Shown here one piece after another: positions 53,382 through 64,000 of a stretch of 64,000 nucleotides of DNA. The notes below the pieces were generated by a model. The model was given only the letters and a program-made list of their open reading frames with translations, did no database searches and had not been told where the DNA came from. How positions within the stretch are numbered: position 1 is the stretch's first letter; every line of letters starts with the position of its first letter. This stretch comes from Furcasterigmium furcatum (lineage: Eukaryota; Ascomycota; Sordariomycetes; Glomerellales; Plectosphaerellaceae): positions 5,801,626 through 5,865,625 of the forward strand of contig BCIA01000002.1 in NCBI GenBank assembly GCA_001599815.1. The letters are read 5' to 3'. Both the position numbers and the translations under genes were made by a program.

Positions 53382-53888
53382 TTCTTCGAAACCGCCACGC
53401 GGGCACTCCACGTCGAGGATACTCCTGCCAATTTCTACTCATCCGACCTTTACGCCTCCAAGCTCATCGGGTACCTCTCGTCCCGAGGCGGCGCGCGGGA
53501 ACAGGAAGGGAAGCCCTTCTTTGCGTATCTGCCCTTCTCGGCAACGCACTGGTCGGCCCTGTTCGGGGGCGGTCGTGGGCTCCCCATCTGCGATCCGGCG
53601 ACCACAGCACGACCAGCGTCCATGACGATAATGAACATGTGCGCGGCTGGGAGCTCGTCGGACTGCGTGGGATAAGGAAGGAAGGGTGGAAGACTGTCTG
53701 GATGCAGCCGCCGCGCGGCCGGTCCACGTGGGAGCTCTATCACGTCGCGAAGGACCCTGGTGAGACGGAAGACCGGGCGGCTGATGAGCCCGAGAGGCCA
53801 CGGGAGCTCACCCGCTGCTGGGAGAAGTATTACGCGGAGACGGGGCATGTTCAACTATCCATTCGAGTTTGCCGTGGCGATGGGGTAG
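53382..53888 (+). pseudogene. Arylsulfatase relic
   Basis: Frame 1 (from 53382) reads FYSSDLYASKLIGYLSS and GKPFFAYLPFSATHW, the mid-protein KPFFAYLPFxAPHW motif of fungal arylsulfatases. After a deletion and a frame change the sequence reads VHDDNEHVRGWELVGLRGIR, WKTVWMQPP and WELYHVAKDPGETEDRA, the conserved C-terminal region. A second frame change then gives FNYPFEFAVAMG and a stop at 53888. The N-terminal catalytic half with the formylglycine motif is absent. At least two frameshifts and one internal deletion show it is dead. It lies alone between the PQ-loop gene and the MFS transporter. Confidence 0.8.
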
Positions 53889-55132
53889 TAGGAGTCGCAG
53901 TGGTAACTGGTCGAGTGAGTCCCTTCGAAGAAGAATCCAAGTGTAGTAAGGTATTACCTAAGTTCCGTCCAGGTATTGTCTGATCGGAAAAGGTGATCCC
54001 CTGGGTTCAATGGAGCAGAATGGTCCCCCGGTTCCCCGCATGGCCCCCCCTATTTTCAGCTGAGAAGCCACTTACCCCAGGTCTTGGCTTCCCCGGATTC
54101 GACATGAGCTCGAGGCCAAACTCTTCTCATGCCAGCTTCGAGAGTGAGTCGGAGTGACTCTGAGGTACCTTTGAGACCTATGCCATTGTCTGCGAGATAC
54201 ACTTGAATCAAATCGAAGATCAATAGAGCCAACAGCACTTATTCCAAGCCCGCAGGTCTCGGATCAGCGGCCGCCCCTTGTCGACGAAGTTGGGGTCACC
54301 ACCAGCCGGAATTCATTATCCTCGCACCCTTCACACGACCTCAGTCTCTCCCCCTGCCACTAGGCCTCAGCCCTTTCGTCCTCCCTTGGCTGTTTTCAAC
54401 AAAAAGCCCAGGCCCTCCGCCCTGGAGCCGCCATCCCAGCACATTGAGTCATGAAGTGCCATGGACCTCCTATCAGGTCGACATGTCCTTGACTCACGAC
54501 GGTTTTCATGGCGCATATCGGGCCCCGAATGGAACATGTGGCCATCTGCCACTACATCTGGGCTACGACGGAAACGGCCTGGTCCGTCCTGACACGGCAT
54601 CGCTTCCACTGCATTTTCGGCAGGGCCCCAGGGACTCTGCCTGAAGCCGCGTGCGAGACAGGGAGCGCCCGTCGTCGTAAGACGGCAGCTCTATTGTCAC
54701 GGCGGTCAGTCACAGTCACGCGGCCAGCTACCCTTGGGTGAATCGACACACCTCGCGTTCCCATCCAGCTGGGAGAACATGGCTCTGCTTTTCCAAAGCC
54801 AGCACCCCTGACAGCACCCTCCGCCGTTCCTGGGCACCGACGCTCCCGGTACTCAACACCAATTGGGTCAAAGAGCGCCAAGTTTGAGGAGGCCTGGGGT
54901 AACACAGACCAGATCGATCGTCCTTCAGTCCTAAAGCCTCGGGATACCGCTATCCTGACGGTGGTCTGGGAGCTGGTAGTTTATAAGAACGACGATCCCT
55001 CCCTCGCCTTTACTACTGCAGCTTACAAGTCCTTTCACATTTATTTCATAACTTATCTTCCCCCGATAATCAAGCCTACCAGTTCGACATTACCTGATAC
55101 TACGACGCATCCACAGACTATTCATCGCCGCC
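53889..55132. other. Spacer upstream of the MFS transporter
   Basis: No conserved frame was seen. The part about 55,000-55,130 is A/T-richer and probably the MFS promoter and leader. Confidence 0.4.
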
Positions 55133-57376
55133 ATGTCGTCTGATGGACGGCGCGTGTCCGAGGCCAAAGACCCCCGGGCAAGCCATGTCGAGGCCAAAGA
55201 CCCCCGGGCAAGCCATGTCGAGGCCGAAGACAACAGCAGTGGCCAGACCCCAGCAAACGATGCCTTCGTCTCTAAGGTTGTCCACACGGATGGAACTGTC
55301 GACTACATCGATGCCAAAGCAGTCGGCGGCGACTACGGCGACATGCCAAAGGGATACTTCATGAGCCCCAGCTTCATCGGCACTGTCGTGGTACGTTTCT
55401 CTCTGGTGCCATGCCAGGCTGGCATGGCCATCATCCTCGTTCCCGGCTGCACCTAACAATGCGACTCAGGCTCAATGTCTTGGAAGTATCTGCGCCTATC
55501 TCGGCTGGGTCTTGCCTGCCAACACGCTGTACGCCCCCCCCCCNNNNNNNNNNNNNNNNNNNNNNNNNNNNNNNNNNNNNNNNNNNNNNNNNNNNNNNNN
55601 NNNNNNNNNNNNNCCCCCCCTTTCTCCCATCGTGGCCCTGTACCTCGCTAACACGTCGACAGGCTCCTCATCAATGCCGACATAGGCCCCTCGGCTTCCA
55701 TCTCATGGGTCGCAACTCTATGGACAAGAACGTCAGCTCCTTCTGCTTGTGCACAAAGCCAATAACTAACTCTGAGCTCTAGTGGGCAGCTCTATCGGCT
55801 TCCTCCTTTTTGGTCGCCTGTCTGACATGTATGGCCGCCGGTGGATGGTCCTGGGCACCACGATACTGGGATTGATCGGATGCATTATCGGTTCGACGGC
55901 TCAGAACGTCGAGACCCTCATCGCAGCCAACGTCTGCAACGGCATCGCAGCAGCCGGTCAGCTCTCCTTCGGCATCGTGCTCGGTGAGCTTGTGCCCAAC
56001 AAGTGGAGGGGCCCGATCGTCACCCTCGTCTTCCTCTCCTCCATGCCCTTTGCCGTCTTTGGCCCCGTCATTGCCCGGTCACTTTACAACAACACGGCAT
56101 CTAGGTGGCGTTGGAGCTACTTCATGGGCGACATTCTTGGCTTCTTGTCCCTCGTCCTCTACTTCTTCTTCTACCATCCGCCCAGGTTCTCCCAGCTGCA
56201 CGTCCAGGGCAAGACGCGGTGGCAGATGACCAAGGACTTGGACTTCATCGGCATCTTCCTCTATGTGTCGGGATGCATTCTGTTCTTGATTGGACTCTCG
56301 TGGGGCGGCGTTCAGCATCCCTGGAACTCAGCCCCGACCCTCTGCACTCTGCTCATCGGCTTCGGCCTCATGGTGTCATTCGTCGTCTATGGTGAGCTCC
56401 AGACATTCCCCTTCATGAGAGGCAAAGGCTAACAGCACTACGCAGAGGGATTCTTCTGCAAGGTCCAACCACTCATGCCACCAAGGATGTTCAAGAACAT
56501 CGAGTTCGTCGCTGTCATCACCATTGCTACTATTGGCTCCATGGTCTACTACTCTCTCACTGTCCTCTGGCCCGTTCTCATCGGATCACTGTACACCACC
56601 GATTCCATGCAGATTGGATGGGACAGCAGCGTCGTCGGAGGCGGTATGCTTCTCGGCCAGGCCATTGCCGGCTTCTTCATCAGCTACGTTCCCAAAGTCA
56701 AGTGGCAGTGCATCATTGCCTCGTCCATCTCTCTGGCGTTCATGACTTCGATGACGACGATCTCCCCCGATCGCTGGGCGGCCACAATCGCCATCGGCAC
56801 TGTTGTCTGCACGGGTGAGCTTACCTTTCAGTCCTCTAAAGCTCGTTCCGCAACTGACTGAACACTTCAGCTATTGGTTTCATCGAGAACATCAGTTTCC
56901 CTGGAGTCACGCTCCTATGGGAAGCTCAGGACATCGGTCTCGCCACCGGCATACTGGGTAGTATTCGCGGCCTGGGTGGTGCCGTCGCCCAAGCCTTGTA
57001 CGGCTCGGTCCTGAACAACGAGCTGGGCAAGAAGATACCCGAGTTTGTAGTCCCGGCCGCCACAGAGGCTGGTCTTCCCCAGAGCTCACTCGAGGCGCTC
57101 TTCGCCGCCATAACGGCGGGCGACTTCTCATCGGTCCCCGGTATCAGCGAGGAGATTATCGGGGCTGTCGTTGGCGCCGTCAAGGAGGCATACACCGAGA
57201 GCTTCAGGATGGTGTTTTATGCCACGATCCCATTCTCGGTCATTCTGCTGCTGAGCTCGATCCTGGTTCCTAACATGGAGAAGTACCTGACCCAGAACGT
57301 CGCGAAGAAGCTGAACGATGGCAGAGGGGGATCGGCTGCGGAGAAGGCCCAGGTTGAGAAGGTTGAGCGTGTCTGA
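55133..57376 (+). CDS. TRI12-type MFS drug/siderophore transporter, with assembly gap and odd splice junction
   Basis: Exons 55133-55390, 55470-55528, 55663 to about 55727, 55783-56391, 56446-56814 and 56871-57376 would give 621 residues. The N-terminus has a 10-residue direct repeat (EAKDPRASHV twice). Membrane segments follow, with GFLLFGRLSDMYGRRW (MFS A-motif), then IVLGELVPNKWRGP and DLDFIGIFLYVSGCILFLIG. These are typical of the fungal TRI12/siderophore-transporter family of 14-helix drug:H+ antiporters at the plasma membrane. Intron 2 contains 70 Ns flanked by C-runs. At the third junction the only GT donor (55732) does not keep frame; a GA donor at 55728 or loss of 4 bases would. The gene may therefore be damaged. 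It is head-to-tail with HOM2, with no toxin cluster nearby. Confidence 0.8.
55161..55220 (+). repeat. 30-base exact tandem duplication in the MFS first exon
   Basis: Two identical 30-base copies (55161-55190 and 55191-55220) encode a repeated 10-residue block in the cytosolic tail. A third, diverged partial copy starts at 55221. The exact identity suggests a recent in-frame duplication. Confidence 0.9.
55544..55613. other. Assembly gap (70 N) inside a C-run in MFS intron 2
   Basis: The run of N is bordered by ten C on the left and seven C on the right. It lies inside the intron between the donor at 55529 and the acceptor at 55662, so coding sequence is probably not lost. The true length of the C-rich tract is unknown. 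Confidence 0.95.
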
Positions 57377-57760
57377 AGGGTATAGGGTAGATATTCGCCT
57401 CTGACTGTGCTGGCTGTAATGGAATTGAGTTCATCCCCTTTGACCCCATCAGCTGCTCTCCAGACCAAGTTAAAGTTGTGAATATAAGGGGGAATGTCAC
57501 CATAGACAGGGGCTCAGGGGTAAAGTCGTGTTGGTGGGTGGGGCAGCTCAATTGAGCCCCTCCAGGTCCGATGGCGGGGCATGGCGGGGTTGCCGATCCC
57601 GGCCGGTGGACGTTAGCACGTCCAAAAAATGTCGGAGAGGCGACTTGACTCATTGCAGACTATCCATTCCACAACATTTGACGACGTCCACGACCATCAT
57701 TGTCCCTCGCGAGCCTCGATTCGTTCTTTCAGTAGACCTAGAATCGCCATCAACGACACA

Positions 57761-59049
57761 ATGGGCGAATCCCCTGTCAAGACGTGCGGTACGTCTGCTT
57801 GCCATTACCCCGCCATCACCGCCATGGTTGGCATCATGAGATCGCACGACCCTGCCCCATGACACAGCCACGCGCATCCAAGACCAATGCTGATGAATAC
57901 ATGCTCCAGGTGTCCTCGGCTGCACCGGCTCCGTCGGCCAGCGCTTTATCCTCCTCCTAAGCGAACACCCCACCCTCAAGCTCGTCGCCATCGGCGCATC
58001 CTCGCGCTCTGCCGGCAAGAAGTACCGCGATGCGGTGAGGTGGAAGCAGGCCGCGCCCATGGGCGCCGTTGGCGACCTGGTCGTGCGCGAGTGCAAGTCG
58101 TCCGAGTTCTCCGACTGCGACATCATCTTCAGCGGGCTGGACTCGGATGTGGCAGGCGAGATTGGTATGTCCCGCGCCCCCAAGATTCTTCCCGGCATAT
58201 CCTCCCTCGCACCACGCGAACATCGACTGACCCGCGCTCCTGACAGAGACCGAGTTCCTCAAGGCCAACTTCGCCGTCTTCTCCAACGCCAAAAACCACC
58301 GCCGCAACCCCCTCGTCCCCCTCGTCGTCCCGACCGTCAACCTCCCCCACCTCGACCTCATCCCCCACCAGCGCGCCCAACACAACCTCGACAAGGGCTT
58401 CCTCGTCTGCAACTCCAACTGCGCCGTCATCGGCCTCGTCATCCCCTTCGCCGCCCTCCAGGCCCGCTTCGGCCCCGTCGAGTCCGTCTCCGTCGTCACC
58501 CTCCAGGCCATCTCCGGCGCCGGCTACCCCGGCGTCCCCTCCCTCGACATCATCGACAACATCGTCCCCTTCATCCCGGGCGAGGAGGACAAGCTCGAGA
58601 CCGAGGCCCAGAAGATCCTCGGCGCCATCTCCTCCGACGCCACCACCCTCCAGGACCGCTCCGACCTCAAGGTCAGCGCCACTTGCACTCGCGTCCCCGT
58701 CATCGACGGCCACACCGCCTGCGTCAGCCTGCGCTTCGCCCGCCGCCCCGCCCCCAGCGCCGAGGAGGTCAAGGACGCCCTGCGCTCCTACGTCAGCGAG
58801 GCCCAGTCCCTCGGCTGCCACAGCGCCCCGAACCCCGCCATCGAGGTCTTCGACGAGCCCGACAGGCCCCAGCCCCGCCTCGACCGCGACCTCGGCAGGG
58901 GATACACCGTCAGCGTCGGCCGCGTGCGCGAGGACGAGAGCGGCATCTTCGACCTCAAGTTCGTCGCCCTGAGCCACAACACCGTCATCGGCGCCGCCGG
59001 CTCTAGCATCCTCAACGCCGAGGCGGCGGTGCTCAAGGGCTACATCTAG
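57761..59049 (+). CDS. HOM2: Aspartate-semialdehyde dehydrogenase
   Basis: Exons 57761-57788, 57910-58164 and 58247-59049 give 361 residues. The spliced N-terminus reads VKTCGVLGCTGSVGQRFILL, the NADP-binding loop. SNAKNHR and VPTVNLPHLDLIP follow. The catalytic cysteine lies in VCNSNCAVIGLVIPF (C153), and LQAISGAGYPG is the conserved active-site loop. ATCTRVPVIDGHTACVSLRF carries the conserved substrate-binding Arg and His. The enzyme reduces aspartyl phosphate to aspartate semialdehyde in Met/Thr/Ile synthesis in the cytosol. Exon 3 is unusually C-rich at third codon positions, giving long antisense open frames that are artefacts. The first intron is 121 bases, longer than most here. Confidence 0.97.
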
Positions 59050-59599
59050 AACGTGCGTGCTTGCGCCGCCAGGAGCGGGCGGGCGGATGTTCATAGACGG
59101 CAGGGTTTATGAAAAGTTCACAATGATTCCCATCTACCTAGACTCTACAGAGCTTGCGTTTGAAAAATAGGGGTGATTTGGCATGTGCGTTGCTTGAATT
59201 ACTAGGACTCTCATGTGCCCGTCTTATATCTATCTAGGTCATAGATTCCGGTCCGGTCTGAACGCCGGTAAGCACCCAAAGACATGGTCGAAGGGCGTAC
59301 CCGTGGCCCTTCTCGGCCCAATGCAGATGCAATATCTAAAGATCTCCAAGTTTGGTAATCCAAGCTGATACCAGATCCAATGGTGGCAAAGCCTACCATA
59401 TCCAAAACGCCATCTGATGCTGGGGGTTCGCTACAAAGACAAACTCAGGTCTGCCGATAACGGCAGCCTGGTAACAATAAATGCTAAGGAGGGTATCGAA
59501 AATCAGGTCATCGCTCTAGTATCATGGTTCCTCCGGGGAAGCCACGATAAAAGTATGTAATCTGGTGCAAATGTTCTTGATCCAAAGAAGATCCGAGGC
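59050..59599. other. Convergent spacer between HOM2 and the TRP-like gene
   Basis: The 3' regions of converging genes; A/T-richer than the flanking exons. No coding signal was seen. Confidence 0.45.
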
Positions 59600-62547
59600 T
59601 CAGAATTTCGTCTCGTCCCGCTCTTCGAGGATGGGAAAGGGTTCCGTGTCCTTGGTGCTGCTGACGGGAGAATCACCGGTCTCGGCCTTCTCCTTGGCGG
59701 TGTTGGACTCGATGCGTTCCAGTGTCATGACTTGGTCCTCGGCGACCTCGTGGGCTGGCGTGAGAGGAGGTCGGCGAGGGTTCTGTTCGTAGAGTTCCGG
59801 GTTGATCCGTAGTGACGTTTGAGAAGCCGAGTTGAGATGTGCCTGTTGCCGGAGCGAGCTGCTGCGCTGGCGGCCTCCTTGACTAGGCAGGCCAATTTGA
59901 CTAGCCCTGATGCTGTTGCCCATCGCGGAATCAGGCCGCTCAAACTGGGTATCCCACTCGACCAAGTCCTTGGAGCTCCACGAAGCCCGGTGAGGCCTGG
60001 CGCGACGCGGGAGACTGCCGACCGAGTGTCGAGAGCTGACGCTGTTCGTGCGGCTGGGTCGGTTGATCGGCGCGAACTGCACAACGGATGGGTCCTGAGG
60101 TCTGTCAAGTTGCGTGATGGCGTCGTCATCCTCATCGTCGTCTTCGATCTTCCGAGCGCGGCGCACATTGTTGACGGAGAAAGTGCGATCTGGCTGGGCC
60201 AAGTCGTCTGGTCCGGGTTTCGTAGGAAGCGGCATGTCCGGCGCCTTGTTCTGGAGATGCTCGTAGTACCTGATGCGGAGTCCGTCCATCCGCCAGGGTC
60301 GGAACTTCTCGCGATTGCGGTGGATCGACATCCACGAGGATACCATTCCAATGACGACCAGTACCAGAACGACCACAACAAGGGCAGCCTGTACGACGAT
60401 GATGACGATACCGAAGACGGTGGACAGAATCCTGCCGATGGCAAAGTCCGGCAAAAAGGCAATGGAGAAACCGGCAGTGGCAACTTTGCAGATACCTAGC
60501 ATCCAGGTCCCGACAAGTGAATTGCGCTGGCCCTCATACGGCCTCAGCTTCACGAAGACCACAAAGGCCAGCACTTCGAGAATGAAGAAGCCAAAAACCT
60601 GAGCAAGAGGGCTCCGGGAGCCACCGCCGAGGAAGCAAGCCCGAATAAATTGGTAGCTGAACCACAGGGCGAAGAACCACCATCTCGTTCGGCGGTAGTG
60701 GGCGGTCAACCAGCCGAAGCGCTTGACGTAGACTTCATCCTTGTGGATGCTTCCTCGGGTCGGATCGTCATCGACAAAATGGACACGGAAGAAAGGCATG
60801 CTTCCGTACTTTTTGCCAGAGGTCTCTTTTTCGCCGATCTTGCTAGACCGAGTTGCGGCTGGGAACGGAATAACGTTGAAGAGTTTGCCTTTCTCGAAGA
60901 CGATCTGATCCGAGCCCGCCTGGTAGCGCCCGAATCGAAGCCGGAAGTAGCAAGCATACGTGATCAGGCCGCCCATGCCGAGCACGAGGAGGGCAAATAC
61001 CACAGCTGCGATTGCGATTGGCCCAATCGGCGACTCAAGGTTAAACTGCAGCAGTGCCAAAGTCGTGAGAGGGAAGGATGCCACGAGGATCGTGCGGAGG
61101 ACACCAGAGCCGAGATAACCGAGCAGGTGAGTGCGGAAGAACGTGAAGCCGTCATCGCTGACCAACTTTCGATGAGCGAGCAGGTCCAAGAGGAACTTGG
61201 CGAGGGTGATGGCGACGATCACGACTCCGATGGCTACCGCCCACCAGATGAGTGCAACTAAGAAAGCAGCGGCGGAGGGGACATGTGAAGGGACGAGCGT
61301 TCCAGCGAATGCTGACCAGGTTCCCGGCATTGGCAGACCGGGCAGCACAGGGCGACCGTGCCAGGAGTATGCCCAGGGATCCGTGGAGGCAAAGCCGTCC
61401 TCTGCACGGCGGAAGAGTTCCGAACCCGACGCCATCGCTTCCAAGGATCGTCCGTAGATGGATTGGATGAGACCACCGTCGGTGTTGATGACCGCCGAGC
61501 CGGCACCACCAACCTGGCTTGCGTTTCCAGTGACGCCAGCGAACCCCGTCATCGAGTCTACAATAGGATCACTGTAGATGATGCCGGCAGACCAGGCAAA
61601 GTTGTTTCGCCAGGCCGGCAGAACGCTGGGCCAGTCAACTGAGAGAGCGCCTGAAAGGAAGATCGTCTGGAACGCCTCGAACATGAGCAGAACGGAGAAG
61701 GCATGTCCGTAGTGCGTCCTGATATGCGGCACGCTGACGCCGTAAATGGCCGTGAAGAAGGCCGAGATGATGGCCAGGAGCGTAAAACCGCCGAGAGCTG
61801 AAGATACCGCGTATGGATGGGAGAACGTCCGGCCATTGTGCATGACCGCGCGGAAGCACCCAATCTCGGTCTGGCTCGAGTTTGCGAAGATGCGCAGCGT
61901 GGCTGTTCCTTCAAAGTCGGGAATATCGAGGGCAATCTCGGAAATATTGGCGACATCAGATGGCGAGAGGAAGTTGACGGCGAAGGCTGCCACGGGGTTC
62001 GATGCTTCGAGGGGACACAAGCTGTTGGGCGGGTCAGCAGTGTCTTTGTTTGGGTCTGAGGGAAGAAGCCTTACCTGGTGATATTGGCATCGCAGGGGTT
62101 GACAATCATATCGAGTCTGTTCTCGCCATCTGCCAGGCAATGTCAGTAGGTACTCGACGACTAAAATCGGTGATCGGCGTTGTCTCACAAGCATCCACGG
62201 CAATGTGCACTGCGAGATCGCATGTTAGCTTTTGAATCAGGACACTCCGTCGTGGGCTGCCACTCACGAATAACATCCTCCTGTCGGACGCTCGTCGCGC
62301 CGTTCAGGTGGAAGAGAACCGCCGTGTCGCCTCGGAAGTACGCGACATCGTATTTTGTGATGTTGAAAAGACTTTCTCCGCCCAAGCAATCGCCGTAGTT
62401 TCCGGTATAGAGTGACGGATGGTGCTGTTTCAGCTCGTCGTATCGTGCCTCATCATCCTCTTCGTCGCCATCTTGTGCGAATGCTTTTGCGACGAAGCCA
62501 AAGAGCAGGTAAGCCGTCGCGGGCCAGCTGCCGTGCGAAAAGCGCAT
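59600..62547 (-). CDS. TRP-like / flavin-carrier (FLC, Pkd2-type) membrane protein with ML-like domain
   Basis: Exons 62547-62268, 62209-62189, 62129-62075 and 62021-59600 give 925 residues. A signal peptide (MRFSHGSWPATAYLLFGFVAKAFA) precedes an ML-like lumenal domain that includes VAYFRGDTAVLFHLNG, the microexon-encoded HIAVDA segment, MIVNPCDANITSLCPLEASNPV and TATLRIFANSSQTEIGCF. A TRP-like membrane region follows, with about nine helices between residues 190 and 650 (FTLLAIISAFFTAIYGVSV, LVALIWWAVAIGVVIVAITL). The cytosolic tail of about 250 residues is Ser/Arg-rich with acidic clusters. Family members Flc1-3 and Pkd2 act in the ER, vacuole or plasma membrane in FAD uptake, calcium homeostasis and cell-wall integrity. 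The 21-base second exon is supported because it alone joins the flanking exons in frame. Confidence 0.93.
62189..62209 (-). other. 21-base microexon of the TRP-like gene
   Basis: Acceptor ctcgcag and donor gtgaga flank 21 bases that complete one codon, encode HIAVDA and leave one base. Exon 1 (phase 1) and exon 3 (needing one base) only join in the conserved frame through it. Confidence 0.8.
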
Positions 62548-64000
62548 GTCGAAGATCGGCGTGGTGCTGCAGATCGCTACGGTGAAGGGACGGTTGGTGA
62601 TGGGTCAAGCAAGTCGCGTGCCCGCGCTGCAATGCCCTCGAAATCTGGGTGTTGCTCAGACGAAGAACTGTATGTGGTGTTCGCTACTCGGACTTGTTGT
62701 TGCTGCTGGAGAGAACAAGCGACAGGGAGGGTGACGGGTAAATGATAGGTGAAATGGCGCCCAGGCGACTGATATCTTGGTCGGCAAATGAGAGCCAGTC
62801 TTTTGGCCGCGTCTCGTATTAGATCTTGGCACTTCGGTGCAAGAGCAAGCGGGAGCGCCGGATCGAGTGAGGCGCTCGTGGTGCCGTCGATGAGCCGTTG
62901 GTTTCTTCTTGAGCGTTGGGAGACAAGATGTAAGTACTATTGGGTTGGTGGTCTCAGTTGGGCGCGGCGGTAGTCTTTGTCTCTCTCCAAGCTTGGAGGA
63001 TGGAGGTGCCGGCCAGTGGTGATAAGGTCCGTCCGCAGGATTGACGAGAATATCACGCAGTCCTTCGTGGTCCAGGATGTGGGCTACGGGCCACGAGCGG
63101 CGCGATTGTCCGGATCCAAGATTCGATTCTGACTGCTCGACGCTCGCAAGCCAAAAGGTGAAGGGTCGCCTTTTGTCGTCCAAGGAATCGAAAGAGCGAA
63201 GTATCAGAAGCAACGGTGAACTTGAGACGGCCGGGGTGTGATAAGGTCTTATCCCAGCCCGAACAACTGGCAGGCGCGGCCGGGGCAGGGGTCCTTCCTT
63301 CCCTGGGTAAGTCTTCCAAGTTGCCTGGTGCAACACTGGCGGTCAGTGCTGTCGGGGCACGCCTTCTCCTCCTCGATTCACGATCAGACGAGTGGGACTA
63401 CCAAGGAGTCGCAAAACAGGGCATCCCGGCCTTCAGATCGACTGACAGAGGCGACACCAGTTTTTCGGGTGTCAAGTGTGTCCAGTGCCCCGAGGATCCC
63501 GAGCACCTGCATCGCAAACAGCATCGGCGGCTACCAACTCAACCACACAAACCAGATTGCCCCTTGAGCCCAGGCGCTATGCGTGCACCTGCAGGCGCCC
63601 ACGGATCATCGTCGTTGTCGAGACCATCGAGATCTGGGCAGCGATTGGTCCACGGGACAAGCCGCCAACGTGGGTACTGGAGCTGACGAGTCGGCTTTCG
63701 CTCCATGCGGATCCTGTGTCTTGGCTGTCACTTTTGTTGGCAGACGGGAGGTTGGTAATGTCTGGGATCATGAGGAACGGCGTGTCTTTCCTGCTTTCAA
63801 GGACAGCAGGCGGAGCTGCGTCTTCGTCTGCGTCTTGGTCATCCAACGGTTTCGATGCCTGCCTCTAACAAGCAGCACTCGAGTTGTCGATGCGTCCATC
63901 CCGGTTTTCTGGTCTTCAGAACCTGACTCGGCCGGTGGCCAGCGAGCACGTGTCCAGCAACACCACCATCTGCATAACGGCCTTGACGGGACTCGGAGGC
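62548..64000. other. Promoter/leader of the TRP-like gene to window end
   Basis: Many short competing frames, none with a recognisable domain. Candidate frames on the minus strand near 63,600-63,850 open with non-ATG codons. No tRNA or repeat was seen. Confidence 0.4.

Noticed and set aside
58129..59094. 321-codon minus-strand frame opposite HOM2
   Set aside because: It arises from the C-biased third positions of HOM2 exon 3; there is no family similarity.
62656..63336. 226-codon minus-strand frame upstream of the TRP-like gene
   Set aside because: No domain or signal; begins in the promoter region and overlaps frames on both strands.

Overview
This window is nuclear DNA of a filamentous ascomycete, most likely a Sordariomycete (Pezizomycotina). 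The evidence is short introns of about 50 to 65 bases with GT(A/G)xG donors and CTAAC/CTGAC-like branch sites, pyrimidine-rich leaders, single-gene transcription units in mixed orientation, a Rac GTPase beside Cdc42-type machinery that yeasts lack, a TRI12-type transporter and Asn-rich secreted proteins. I rebuilt exon structures by hand; most join in frame at canonical sites and give proteins matching known families from start to stop.

Bases 1-27,000 are a dense housekeeping segment. In order: a CPSF6-like RRM protein, PDCD5, COQ4 (-), a SETD6/RKM-like SET methyltransferase, two adjacent minus-strand genes that each carry one in-frame stop, CENP-T, SHY1/SURF1 (-), an ER UBX protein, MIX17 (-), LRP1/RRP47 (-), a ketopantoate-reductase/Cbs2-like mitochondrial protein, an extended SDR, Rac1, NOP6 (-), CMS1 and Asterix (-). 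Mitochondrial genes (COQ4, SHY1, MIX17, the Cbs2-like gene) and ribosome or RNA maturation genes (CPSF6-like, LRP1, NOP6, CMS1) dominate. NOP6 and CMS1 share a divergent promoter; CENP-T and SHY1 converge with 17 bases between their stop codons.

Bases 27,000-55,000 are sparser, with long non-coding stretches. They hold MED12/SRB8, a 53-residue secreted peptide gene, a GPI-anchored aspartic protease (-), an Asn-repeat secreted protein in seven exons (-), an S1/P1 nuclease (-), a PQ-loop vacuolar transporter (-) and an arylsulfatase relic. This is the more accessory, secretome-like part.

Bases 55,000-64,000 hold a TRI12-type MFS transporter with a 70-N assembly gap in an intron and an odd splice junction, aspartate-semialdehyde dehydrogenase (HOM2), and a TRP/flavin-carrier-like membrane protein (-) with a 21-base microexon.

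The points most worth checking are a set of apparently nonsense-interrupted genes (6955, 7937, and 23348 within NOP6), the possible GA-AG intron or 4-base disruption in the MFS gene, the new small secreted peptide, and the repeat-bearing symmetric exons of the Asn-rich protein. I found no rRNA, tRNA, CRISPR array or intact transposon.
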